From Notospermus geniculatus (lineage: Eukaryota > Nemertea > Pilidiophora > Heteronemertea > Lineidae), in NCBI GenBank assembly GCA_002633025.1, contig NMRB01001108.1, positions 110,012 through 174,011 on the forward strand: DNA of 64,000 nucleotides, read 5' to 3'. Shown piece by piece: positions 1-13,200 of the stretch. The translations under genes were made by a program, and so were the position numbers. Each line of letters opens with the position of its first letter. Positions within the stretch are counted from its first letter, which is position 1. Under the pieces are notes generated by a model. It worked only from the letters and a program-made list of their open reading frames with translations. It was not told the DNA's origin and searched no databases.

Positions 1-204
1 AGCATCCAGCCTAGAATTTTCGCCGGAAAGGGCCGCCAAAGTGCGCAGGGCGGGGTCTGGGGTCTTCCCAGAAAATTTCCAAAATGTCAAATATGCGTTT
101 CCCATGTCTGAGGCAAAAAAAGACATCATAAGACATCACTCTGCCGCCATAAGGGGTTGCGCCAAGCAGCTGCCCCCCAACCCTTATAAAAAATATTCTC
201 CATT

Positions 205-307
205 TTACCATGGTGAATGCTAGTTCTGTACGGTAAAAGAAGGTTTACCATGGTAAAAGCCAATTATACCATGATGGTAAACTGTACCGTTCAGAATTAC
301 CATGGTA
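205..307. repeat. Cluster of TACCATGGTA palindromes
   Basis: Three TTACCATGGT palindromes plus degenerate ones (TACCATGATGGTAA, TACGGTAAAA, TGTACCG) occur within about 100 bp. It looks like a short degenerate tandem array. Its function is unknown. Confidence 0.6.
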
Positions 308-802
308 GGCCTAAAATGAAGATTTTCGTAAGGGAAATCCGCCACTCTGCCCCTCCCTCCCAGGCGCGGATCCGGGGGGCGCCGCCCCCCCCCCTTTCGG
401 CCAAAAATCAGTAAAACTGACTGTGAAATTCTGAAATTTGGAGCAAATCAGTGAAATTCACCCCAGATTTCAATGTTTCTAGCACAGTGCGCCCCCTCTA
501 CTATTAGGTAGGCCTACGGGCCCCTCTATTCCGCGGGAAATCGTGGATCCGGCCGTGGATCCCCCCGGCCTGCCCTCCCCGACTGGCATCCGACAGCAGT
601 GGTATTTGCCAAAACTGTTTCCCATTTTTGCCGTCATGCATGTCATGTGTCTGTTATCTGGTTAAATGAGACCGCATGACAGGGACACGGAGAGCGTTTG
701 CCGCCAAAACAGTGCCGCGCAACTTGACGGGATCGGAAATCGATGTATTGCCTAGTTCCCCATCACACCGCTAGGGCTATAGTTGTCACATCTATGCAGA
801 TG

Positions 803-814
803 AGGTCAAGGTCA
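803..814 (+). promoter_or_regulatory. AGGTCA direct repeat with no spacer (nuclear-receptor-like site)
   Basis: The sequence AGGTCAAGGTCA is two perfect nuclear-receptor half-sites head to tail, and it also contains TCAAGGTCA, the extended half-site used by ERR/SF-1 type receptors. It lies 61 bp before the first in-frame ATG of the spinster gene. The match is direct; regulatory use is inference. Confidence 0.35.
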
Positions 815-874
815 ATGCAATGGCGATGAGGTGGTGTGATCGTTGAAAAGTGTTCCTCGCATGCTTCACATTTC

Positions 875-1277
875 ATGCATTTTGTGCTAGTTTCAATGGT
901 TCAGACTCAGACTACCGCAAATTTATTCCCCATTCATGACAGTGTACACATGGAAGATATGTCTACGTCGCTAGAACATGACAGATTGGTGGATGGGGAT
1001 ATAACACCGACGGATGATGATCCAGTCGAAAACGGAGGACCGCAAACACGTCGACGAACGACGAGTGGAAATCACTTCGGTTACACGCCTGACCCAAATG
1101 TACTCATTAACAACCCGTGTATAAACGGTGATGGGGATGTTGCAGAAGTGGCTGAAGAGAAGGAGAAGAGGAAGAACCGATTAATCCCTCATACCCCGGC
1201 CTGTCGGTCTTATATCACAGTATCAATACTGTTATTCATCAATCTTCTGAACTACATGGACAGGTTTACGATTGCTG
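875..1277 (+). CDS. SPNS1: Spinster exon 1 (cytosolic N-terminus and TM1)
   Basis: The first in-frame ATG after the stop at 827-829 is at 875; ATGs at 896 and 950 are alternatives, and 896 has the better +4 G. The N-terminal region is acidic and low in conservation, as usual for the family. The last part is TM1, ending [10 protein letters not shown]. The donor is GTTAGT at 1278. The exon ends one base into a Gly codon that both exon 2 copies complete. Confidence 0.85.
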
Positions 1278-4200
1278 GTTAGTACGCTTGCACTAAAGTC
1301 TGTGTTTACAGGGGTCGTATCAGAAGTCAATCATCCTGTTATTTTCCTAGTAGTAGCATGCTGAGTTTATTTTGGCGTTATGGTTATATGTCATGATGTT
1401 GTTACATTAATTGTATTAAGTGTCATGTGTTATGTCGTGTTTTGCCGTCTGTTTTCAATTTTGCTTTAGGCTATAGGCCTAGCCTAGCAGTTGTTGGTCT
1501 TGACTTATAAAAACTTTTAGTACTACAAAATGAACAGGAATCTCGACAGGAATGAAGAAAGTTGTCAGTGGATAACCTAGCCATTTGTTGTTGGCATTTC
1601 CTTCTCGCTTGCTTGTCACATCAGTCCAGCTACTGTGTTTGCTTCTTAAAGGTGCTCTAGTTCGAATTGTAAACATTACGGTTTGTTTATTTACATGGTT
1701 GATTATAATAGTTATTTTTCCTTGGACAGGTGGCAGCACCGTGTATACCAAAACATTAATGTTAATATCTATTTTTATATCTTTCTTGATAAATATTCTT
1801 GTAACTGAAATATATTAATGATTTTACGCTCAAAAACAAACAAAAAAATTGGGAAAGGCGAGATTTAATTCGACTTTATCTGATCTGTTAGTACCAGAAG
1901 TTGACAATAGGTGGCACACCGTTATGTTTACAATTCGAACTAGAGCACGTTTAAGACAGACAGTGACACTTGTCGTTGACTGTGTATGGTGGAGTACACG
2001 TAGGCCTAGGCCTAAGGTTTTTTTACTGATTAGGCGCACCAAAATGTATCATCTACTCTATTGTCACTTCCTCTAGCAGAAGCCAGAGAATGACATTGAC
2101 AATGGCAGGGTTCTGCCCAGGATTTGGTGAGTGCCGAGTGGTGGACTGTGGGGTCATGGCACGTTGAGGGCGGGGTTTAAAGATATGGGTTGAGTACCGA
2201 ACGAACGAAAATGGTCATGGGCGGCGCCGCCCACAGGCACCCGGCTGTACATACAAATGTGACTGTTTGGTCTTTGGGTCCTTTTTATGTGACCTTTTTC
2301 ATACTTCATGAATGTTGTATTGACACCTCCTGACAATCTTTATCTGTTCATGAACATACCTAAAATGCTTGCCAACTAAATCAAGTGATCATGATTTGAA
2401 ACAGTGTTTGGCACATGCCATTGCTATTACCATGCACACCACACTAAGTGTGGTGTGCATGGTAAATAAATCTTATCTGTGATGATTAGTGACAGAATAC
2501 TACAGGCTAGCAGGGTATGGGCCTAGGCTTTCCATGTTTCGCAGGCATTTGGTGAAATTTCCCTCTGAAAGAGATTTGGAACCCTGGGGCCATGTCTAAT
2601 TCCACCGCATAGGCCTACCTATTGTTGCTGACAAAAGCTACATGTACCCAGCTACCCAGACTTACCGTATTTTTCGGACTATAAGGCGCAGGCTTTTTCC
2701 TTGAAGAAGGGTCTAAAATTGGGGGTGCGCCTTATAGGGTGGTGCGCCTTATCTGCGGATCCAGTCTGACAATTTGATCAGAAGTGTCAAGACACTGACG
2801 AACCCAAGCATTCAAGCATGCATGGATGCATGCAAGCCAAAGTCATTGTCACAGTGCTGGTTGACAGATGATGCAGTGAACTGTGAACTGATGAAGTTTC
2901 AGTTAGGCCTAATTTGTCACAACAAGCTAAGAAATCATACAACCAGATCCATCAGTACCAACAGCAGAATTGCAAATGTCAATGGGTTAAAACAAGGCAA
3001 TCAGACCCTGTAATTGTCAGCTTAGCTGTTGTTGGGTCAATGCACACTGAGCAGCCATGCATCGTATGTGTATAATATGCACTGACAGGACTGCGCCTTA
3101 TAGGGAGGTGCGCCTTATGTATGGATTTCATCAGAGATTTTGGGTGAAATTGGGGGTGCGCCTTATAGTCAGGTGCGCCCTATAGTCAGGAAAATACGGT
3201 AACTTGAATATGGACACTGTACTTTTCTGACTACTGTACTTCACTGTACTTTTCTGACTGGTTAAACGCTTTGAATAATCTTGGAAAGAGAAAATATCTC
3301 TGCTACCACTTCCAAAATCATATGTCAGAATATCATTGGATTATGTCGGAGAAATTGTTCATGGCTTTTCACTCTCTGATTCTGAAACAGGTGACACATC
3401 AATTTAAATCTCCGACATGCAGAAGTGATCGACATGGAAATGTGGTGATGATTGGGATTTTACCTTCTGCATTCTTAGTCTTGTCCCACATAATCTGAGG
3501 TCATTTCTGATACCGGTATCCATTGTTCTCTTTGGGCCCTATGCACCAAACGATTTTTGAACTCAGGTTGAGCCACAACATTTCCCCTGTCACTTCATGC
3601 CGTGGCAAACCTGAACAATTAAAAAGTTGTGGCTCAACCTGAGTTCAAGATAATCTTCGTTTTGTGCATACGGTCCTTTGACTTTGTGTTTACAAGTTAG
3701 TTGCACTACTTCCTAAATGATGCAAAATGACCTCTAGTCTTTCCATTTATCTTCATCCTAATTCAGGAAGTTCACCAAGCAGCTCATGAGTAAGAAGAGT
3801 GATCATGTTCAAAAATCCTGAGTAAAAGTGTGTAATGTCTACTCATACCTAAACTGCAATACTGAGTAATCCATTTCTACATTAGATTGGTTATTTCCCA
3901 TAAATTAGCCCAGATACCAATTTCAGGGCAAATTGACAGAAAATGTGTACTGAATTTTGAAACATTGGGAAGGATCTTGAGGGAAGATAGAACATCATAT
4001 CATGTCCTAACAATCATGTTACACAAGTGAATATCTGTGATAACTCTAAGATTGAAAATAAAATGGGTCACTGAAACTCCTGATGCCATCGTACCACTAG
4101 CTACTTCCGGGGACCATATCATCAAGTTGTTCTCATGAGTCATTTCTCTTGGTCTAAACTATTTATTAAACTAAACATTTTGTCAGTTTTGTACAGATTT

Positions 4201-7200
4201 TGGAATAGACGCATATATTGCCCTTCTAAATTCAGGACTTCTCTCATTCAGTCATCAGTATTTTGTGACCAGTAAATTCAAGAGCCATTGATTTCTGACT
4301 CACCAGACCGTCTTCTGTAGCTACATAGAAGCTATTCGCATTCCTAGTACCAGTGTACTCGTAATGAAATGCAGGGATGAGGATGGCCTGATGTTAGTTC
4401 CTCCTCTGTGGTAGGAGGCATGAATTGGATTGGATAAGCAGAGTGTGACAGGTCATTGCATGAATTTCACTTTTAGTTAGGGCGGAACGATAGACCAGCG
4501 AGAATATGCGGTGGTTGTTAGTGCCTGCAGACATTTCCATTCCTGAATGGTATTTCCTGCAAATTTTTCTCAGCACCATTTCAGAAGTGAGACTTGCTCT
4601 AAAAAACTAAAATGAATTCTGGTCCTTGAGTCTTGTGACTGACCTTATTGCAAAGTGCCTCAAGCATGTCAAGGTAATAGGAGGAAAGGATGTGTTGCTT
4701 TTGTTTTAAATCCTACAGAATGTGACCCATGATTTACAGTACAACTACAAGTATTGTATTGTATGTAAATTTGGAATCATGCCACACTCTCACTGTTTTA
4801 TGAATATAGTTCATTTCTCTCATTTGAATGAGTGTAACTCTTGATGCTGGTCAACAGGACTGAGAATTTCACGCTCACTGCTGCCAGATTCCTCTGGAGG
4901 TGAAGTGAGAAAGAAGGCAAGTCTGGCTCCACCATCCCTTCTCCACTTTAAAATAACCTTTTCATTGGCCCTTCACGCCTTGGGCCCTACTTCTGTACTT
5001 GTCCAAACCTAACCCACCATTTCACCGCTGACACCCCCTCCACAACAACTTCTCTTCAAAATGGTAAGGGATCCCTGCTCAAAATTTGACGAGGCTCCAA
5101 AATCTTCAAGGGTTTTTCCCCTCTCATTGGAGATTTGGACCTTGTTCTCCTCATGATTGAGGAATCTTCCTCCTTGGTTCATAAGCTGTTGTTCCATCTT
5201 TTTCCATTCCATTGACAGGCCACCTCTCCTTTTGATCATATTGTTGGCTTAACGCCAGCTGTTGCATTGCAGACCACAGTGCTGATGAGCTGGCTATGTA
5301 TTTCATACTCCTATTACCGGTATTTGTGCAGATATCATGATTAGATCAAAGCAAATCTGTACAATACTGTATCTATACAACACCCTTTGAATAGTGAACA
5401 TGATAGAAATAGCCAAGCTCTGATAGTTGTGTATTCCTATGTTGTTGTTGCCATGTTTTACTCTTTATTCCTTGACATCACCCCTCACCGCCGCAGAACA
5501 GCCCGCCAAAATTTTGGTAAACAATTAAATTCCCACATGGCGCCTCATATCTGACAGCCCCTTCAGAAAATGGTTGACATAAGGATTGAAAGAAATAAAA
5601 ACGATGATAAGTTGGAATAGGGATGGATTGATCTTTTATTTGCGAATATAGCAGCATTAAAGTCTCAATTACACGTATACACGTAATTGATTGATTAAAT
5701 AAAAAGTAACTGATTAATTAAAAAGTACATTTTTCTATATACATGTAAGTACGGTGAGCGTACTAATTTTGTTCACATACATGTAAGAATCAAGCTAGTA
5801 AAATCGAGTTTTGTAAAGAAAGAATAATGTTAATAAACTACCAGGCCCGTAGCTAGCATAGGGACAGGGGGCCGCCGGCAAATTGTGCAAAACAATTTTC
5901 AGCAAAATCAAATACGATATAAGTATGAGGCGCCATGTGGGAATTTAATTGTTTACCAAAATTATTTGAAATAATATCATTGTTTCAAACCATAAATGTA
6001 CGTATTTTGACTTATTTCATCCAATAAAAGTATAAACAAAACCATTGAATTATTTTTCAAACCATGAATTAGACTAAACATAGGCCTATGGTTTCATTCT
6101 ATGAAACCTAGACAAATATGGTTTTGAAAACATACCTCGCTTTCAAACCATAACAAAATAATTTCAAACCATTAAGTTCATGCAAATTCATGGTTTGCAA
6201 ATCACGAAAAATCGGCAAACATCTTGGTTTTCAAACCATGAATATCAAATCCACTCATGGATTGTAAACAATGAACATTGCAAAAATCATGGTTTGCAAA
6301 CCATGATAATGCACAAAAGCATGGTTTTCGATCCCATGATTACAGCAAAACTCATGGTTTGCAAACCATGGAAATAGTCAAATCCATGGTATGCGTATAA
6401 TTGTATGCACAGTGGAACAATGGACTGATCCTCTGCCCGCTGTCTACTGGTCGAGTGCAGCGGAACGGAACGAAACGAGGGCAGAGACCAGTCTATGTTC
6501 CACTGCGCATACAATTATACGCATACCATGGATATGGCGATTTCCATGGTTTCCCAAACCATGCTTTTGCGGATTATCATGGTTTGCAAAGCATGATTTT
6601 TGCAATTTGCAATGTTTACAATCCATGATGCGTTCACATTATTACGGTTTGAAAACAAATAATTTTGCCGATTTTATGGTTTTGTATATCATTCTCACGG
6701 TTTGCAAACCATGAAATTGCATGGACTTCATGGTTTGAAAGTAAGTTATGTTTTCAAAACCATGAATTTGCGAAAGTTTCATGGGAATGAAACCATGTTT
6801 AATATAAATTCTGGTTTGAATAATAATTTCATGGTTTTATGTATGACTTTATTGGATAAAATAAGTCAAAATACGTACATTTATGGTTTGAAACAATGAC
6901 ATTATTTCCAAATAATTTTGGGAAACAATTAAATTCCCACATGGCGCCTCATATATAAGACCATTATTGTTCGTGTCTCAGAGTGCAGGAAATTGACCTA
7001 AGGCCTAAAAAAAAGATCTGTTTCTGGTTTCCGCGCGCGTCAGTTCACACACACCCGCATGCCAAGTTTTTTTTTCGCCAAAGTTCAAAAAATGACCGTA
7101 GCAGACGAATTTTGCACTGCCAGCGCCGCCTAGCGTATCCCTCACCAAGGATTAACAGAGTGAAGCAAAAAGCATTCAACTAAAGAGAGCAAACACAGCA

Positions 7201-10200
7201 AAGCAAACAACTGGTGTTGAGTCACATAGCTCCACAATACCAGACAATGCTACATAGCCCTTTGCAATTGCTTTTAGTGTATATATACAGGAGCAAGAGG
7301 ACCTGTCATAGTTTTATATGTTTAATATTCTCACTTTTTGCACCATTGGGACACATTCCCATGCTTTAAAAAAGTCCTCAAAAAAAAAAAAAAAAACCGC
7401 ATGACCGCATCAGTCATCACTGGACCCTAAAACCAGAAACAGATCTTTTTTTTTTTTTGGCCTTAACTTGAAAATATCTAGCATACCTGATATGAAAGCC
7501 AGGATTTGATGTCAGTTTAGCTGGTTACTGTTGGAAAACATAACTGACCAAAATTGATTGACTTGGATTAGTTTCATAACTTGTGAGTGTGCTTGCTGAT
7601 TGTGATCATGCATGATTAATTAGGCAAATGATTTGTAATAAATTGAGGTTAAATCAATGTACTGGGGAAGTCGAAATAAGAAAAGAATATGAAAAGAATG
7701 TAGCCTGTGTCCTTATATTTGACACTATAACTACATTAACTGTGCTCGAGACAGAAAGGGTATGCAAACGTATAGTATAGTATAATATAGTATAGTATAG
7801 TATAGTATAAACGTAAAGTATAGTAAGAACTGTATCTACTAAAGACTAGATTTGAAACAATGCCTAGCAAGAATACCAGTGAGTTTTCATAAGCTTTTCA
7901 TGAGAAAAAGATCTTTTGTGATCACCTTCTTTTCTTTCTTTGTAGGTAATTGTACCTGTACTGATTTTCTTTCAGAGAGACTTGGGGCCGTATGCTTGGG
8001 TTGGACTTTAGCCTAAAGTATAGATGAAGTTAGACGTTCTCTTTGCTTGCAGCATTGAGTCACTGAAGTCCAATCTGAGCATGCGGCCCTTGATCTTATT
8101 TTGACCTTGGACTTCGACCAGATTGCTCTAGATGGATGATGAAAGAAGTCTGTAGTGAAATTTGATCTACACCTGGGTGTTTCCCACTCATTTAATGTTA
8201 TTTACATTCATATCTTTCAGGTGTGCTATTAGATGTCCAAACGTACTACCATATTGATGATGGGACAGCTGGTCTGCTCCAAACTGCCTTCATCTGCAGT
8301 TACATGATTTTGTCTCCCATATTTGGCTACCTCGGGGATCGTTACAACAGAAAGATCATTATATGCTTTGGTATATTCTTCTGGTCTGCAGTGACGCTGG
8401 CTGGATCATTCATTCCTGCAGACGTAAGTTTTCAACTCAAAAAAAATGCATTGGAACTTTTTCCTAGACACTAACTGAGCAATAATTTGTGAAGTGGCAT
8501 CATTCAGCACAGTGAATCTTCCTGGCATTTCAAAGTATCAATACTGTTATTCATCAATCTTCTGAACTACATGGACAGGTTTACGATTGCTGGTTAGTAC
8601 GCTTGCACTAAAGTCTGTGTTTACAGTACAGGGGTCGTATCAGAAGTCAATCCTGTTATTTTCCTAGTAGTAGGCTAGCATGTTGAGTTTATTTTGGCGT
8701 TATTGGTTATGTCATGATGTTGTTACACATTAATTGTATTAAGCATGTTAAGTGCCATGTGTTATGTCGTGTTGTGTCTGTTTTCAATTTTGCTTTAGGG
8801 CAGGCTATAGGCAGTTGTTGGTCTTGACTAATAGTAATAAAACTGTAGGGCTACTACAAAATGAACAGGAATCCCGACAGGAATGAAGAAAGTTGTCAGT
8901 GGATAACCTAGCCATTTGTTGTTGGCATTTCCTTCTCGCTTGCTTGTCACGTCAGTCCAGCTACTGTGTTTGCTTCTTAAACATGTTAAAGGTGCTCTAG
9001 TTCGAATTGTAAACATTACGGTTTGTTTATTTACATGGTTGATTATAATAGTTATTTTTCCTTGGACAGGTGGCAGCACCCTGTATACCAAAACATTAAT
9101 GTTATCTATTTTTATATCTATCTTGATAAATATTCTTCTAACTGAAATATAATAATGATTTTACGCTCAAAAACAAACAAAAAGCTGTTAGTACCAGAAG
9201 TTGACAATAGGTGGCACACCGTAATGTTTCCAATTCGAACTAGAGCACCTTTGAGACAGACAGTGACACTTGTCGGTGACTGTGTACGGTCGGTGCAGTA
9301 CGCCTAGGCCTAGGCCTAATGTTTTTTTACTGATTAGGCCCACCAAAATGTATCATCTACTCTATTGTCCCTTCCTCTAGCAGAAGCCAGAGAATGACAA
9401 TGACATTGACAATGGCAGGGTTCTGCCCAGGATTTGGTGAGTGCCGAGTGGTGGACTGTGGGGTCACGGCACGTTGAGGGCGGGGGGTGATGCATCACTT
9501 TTACGATATGGGTTGAGTACTGGGCGGACGAAAATGGTCATGGGCGGCGCCGCCCACAGCCACCCGGCTGTACATACAAATGTGAATGTTTGGTCTATTT
9601 ATGTGACCTTTTTCATACTTCATGAATGTTGTATTGACACCTCCTGACAATCTTTATCTGTTCATCAACATACTCCTAAAATGCTTGCCAACTAAATCAA
9701 GTGATCATGATTTGAAACAGTGTTTGGCGCATGCCATTGCTAAGACGGGTGGTGTGCATGGTAAATAAATCTTATCTGTGATGATTAGTGACAGAATACA
9801 ACAGTCAAGAGATACAACAGTCAAACAAAGATCTGTACACAGGAAGTTTTAAGCTCTGAAATGCTCAGAAAATGCATCTCCTGGCTTCTGGAAAAACAAT
9901 TTTCTGGGGAGGCCCCCCCCCCAGACCCCCCACTTCGGCTGGAGGCACCCGGATTGTGCCCCCCCCCTAAATATTTTTTCTGGCGTAAACCCTGGGCTGG
10001 CAGGGTACATGTATGGGCCGAGGCTTTCCATGTTTTGCAGGCATTTGGTGAAATTTCCCTCTGAAAGATTCAGAACCCTGGGGCGATGTCTAATCCCACC
10101 GCATAGGCCTGCCTATTGTTGCTGACAAAAGCTACCCAGCTTGCTTAGACTAAACTTAATATGAATATGGAGACTGTACATGTACTTTTCTGACTACTGT

Positions 10201-13200
10201 ACTTCACTGTACTTTTCTGACTGGTAAACGGTTTGAATAATCTTGGAAAGAGAAAATATCTCTGCTACCACTTCCAAAATCATATGTCAGAATGTCGGAG
10301 AAATTGTTCATGGCTTTTCACTCTCTGATTCTGAATCAGGTGACACATCAGTTTAAATCTCCGACATGCAGAAGTGATCGACACGGAAATGTGGTGATGA
10401 TTGGGATTTTACCTTCTGCATTCTTAGTGTTCTCCCACATAATCTGAGGTCATTTCTGATACAGGTATATCCATTGTTCTCTTTGGGCCGTATGCAGCAA
10501 ACGATTTTTGAACTCAGGTTGAGCCACAACATTTCCATTGTCACATCATGCTGTGGCAAACCTGAACAATTAAAAAGTTGTGGCTCAACCTGAGTTCAAG
10601 ATACCGGTAATCTTCGTTTTGTGCATACGGTCCTTTGTGTTTACAAGTTAGTTGCACTACTTCCTAAATGATGCAAAATGACCTCTAGTCTTTCCATTTA
10701 TCTTCATCCTAATTCAGGAAGTTCACCAAGCAGCTCATGAGTAAGAAGAGTGATCATGTTCAAAAATCCTGAGTAAAAGTGTGTAATGATAACAGTAATG
10801 TCTACTCATACCTAAACTGCAATACTGAGTACCGTAATCCATTTCTACATTAGATTGGTTATTTCCCATAAATTAGCCCAGATACCAATTTCAGAGCAAA
10901 TTGACAGAAAATGTGTACTGAATTTTGAAACATTGGGAAGGATCTTGAGGGAAGATAGGACATCATATCATGTCCTAATAATCATGTTACACAAGTGAAT
11001 ATCTGTGATAACTCTAAGATTGAAAATAAAATGGGTCACTGAAACTCCTGATGCATGCTGATGAAAACATCGTACCACTAGCTACTTCCGGGGACCATAT
11101 CATCAAGTTGTTCTTATGAGTCATTTCTCTTGGTCTAAACTATTTATTAAACTAAACATTTTGTCAGTTTTGTACAGATTTTGGAATAGACACATATATT
11201 GCCCTTCTAAATTCAGGACTTCTCATTCAGTCATCAGTATTTTGTGACCAGTAAATTCAAGAGCCATTGATTTCTGACTCATGAGACCGTCTTCTGTAGG
11301 CTACATAGCTATTCGCATTCCTAGTACCAGTGTACTCGTAATGAAATGCAGGGATGAGGATGGCCTGATGTTAGTTCCTCCTCTGTGGTAGGAGGCATGA
11401 ATTGGATTGGATAAGCAGAGTGTGACAGGTCATTGCATGAATTTCACTTTTAGTTACATGTAGGGCGGAACGATAGACCAGCGAGAATATGCGGTGGTTG
11501 TTAGTGCCTGCAGACATTTCCATTCCTGAATGGTATTTCCTGTACATTTTTCTCAGCACCATTTCAGAAGTGAGACTTGCTCTAAAAAACTAAAATGAGT
11601 TCTGGTCCTTGAGTCTTGTGACTGACCTTAGGCCACGCTTATTTTTTTTGTTGGATTACGGACCCTCCTACCCTAAAAAATCAGAAAGTGAAAAAAAAAA
11701 ATTTTTCCCGACCTACCACTTTCGGCAGTCTTTTTTTTCCTCGCCAGCCCCAGAAAACACGAAAACAAATTTTTTTCCGCGCCGATCGTAAAATTCAGTT
11801 GAAAAATTCTGCAATTCTACATAGTTGCCCCATCCCATCGCTCCCAGCATGCTTTGTGCAGGAACGTGAACAGCCAAAACGGCTGATGGGGAAGATTTTT
11901 ACCTTTGAGTGACGGTGAAGCAGGCAGCGAATAACAAGGAAGACTTTTTTATTTTTATTTTTTTTTCTCCCTACCGTACTTGCATTCTATGGTAAAAATC
12001 CGTAATCCAACAAATAAAATAAGCATGGCCTTATTGCAGTGTCTCAAGCATGTCAAGGTAATAGGAGGAAAGGATGTGTTGCTTTTGTTTTAAATCCTAC
12101 AGAACATGAGAATGTGACCCATGATTTACAGTACAACTACAAGTATTGTATTGTATGTAAATTTGGAATCATGCCACCATGGCCACACTCTCACTGTTTT
12201 ATGAATACAGTTCATTTCTCTCATTTGCATGACATAACTCTTGATGCTGGTCAACAGGACTGAGAATTTTATCGCTCACTGCTGCCAGTGAGGCAAGTCT
12301 GGCTCACCATCCCTTCTACTTTAAAATAACCTTTTCATTGGCCCTTCACGCCTTAGGCCCTACATGTACTTGTCCAAACCTAACCCACCATTTCACCACT
12401 GACACCCCCTCCACAACAACTTCTCTTCAAAATGGTATTAGGGATCCCTGCTCAAAATTTGACGAGGCTCCAAAATCTTCAAGGGTTTTTCCCCTCTCAT
12501 TGGAGATTTGGACCTTGTTCTCCTCATGATTGAGGAATTTTCCTCCTTGGTTCATATAAGCTGTTGTTCCATCTTTTTCCATTCCATTGACAGGCCACCT
12601 CTCCTTTTGATCATATTGTTGGCTCAACGCCAGCTGTTGCATTGCAGACCACAGTGCTGATGAGCTGGCTATGTATTTCATACTCCTATTACCGGTATTT
12701 GTGCAGATATCATGATTAGATCAAAGCAAATCTGTACAATACCGTATCTATACAACACCCTTTGAATAGTGAACATGATAGAAATAGCCAAGCTCTGATA
12801 GTTGTGTATTCCTATGTTGTTGTTGCCATGTTTTACTCTTTATTCCTTGACATCACCCCTCACCGCCGCAGAACAGCCCGCCATAATTCATAGCAAATGA
12901 ATGCATTGATCCATATTGGCACAACGCCAGCATTCACGGGTCAATAATCCTGCCATTCAGCCACGTTGTTGGCATGCGTGTAGACCGAGGTGTGAGTTGG
13001 GTGTGTTCCAATCCTGCATTGTGATTGGCCATTGACTCATTTGAATATCCGGCCATTATTCTGTAATATGAACACAGTGTTGTGGGTTCTCCGACTGGTA
13101 ACTAACATAAGTAATGAGAAAATAAGCATTAAGATGCCTTTAGTCCTGTTCAGACAAGCTTATTATGAAAATCTCTAATCTCTTACATGAATGTAGAATT

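Larger units (their letters stand above)
1..874. other. 5' flank of the spinster gene, repeat-rich
   Basis: No supported coding region. It holds a cluster of TACCATGGTA palindromes near 205-307, a C/G-homopolymer-rich stretch near 366-404 and an AGGTCA direct repeat at 803-814. In the spinster frame a stop codon lies at 827-829, so translation must begin after it. The transcription start cannot be placed. Confidence 0.6.
1278..8220 (+). other. Spinster intron 1 (copy A)
   Basis: An intron of about 6.9 kb between exon 1 and the first exon 2 copy. No coding sequence is supported. It is a mosaic of inverted-repeat elements, listed separately, and shared intronic sequence. Confidence 0.8.
1219..8533 (+). 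repeat. Tandem duplication copy A (exon 1 end, intron 1, exon 2)
   Basis: This 7.3-kb segment is colinear with 8534-15968. Matching blocks include 1219-1277 with 8534-8592 (identical), 1585-1760 with 8916-9090, 3230-5500 with 10180-12880, 7465-7760 with 13782-14080 and 8221-8533 with 15656-15968. Elements private to copy A include 2662-3202 and the 5508-7462 block. Short indels separate the copies throughout. Confidence 0.93.

Noticed and set aside
2774-3013. 79-codon frame inside the 541-bp element, considered as a transposase
   Set aside because: Too short, with no DDE/D or zinc-finger features; the element is non-autonomous.
8534-8592. A functional alternative exon 1
   Set aside because: It is only the duplicated 3' 59 bp of exon 1, without start codon or polypyrimidine-rich acceptor.
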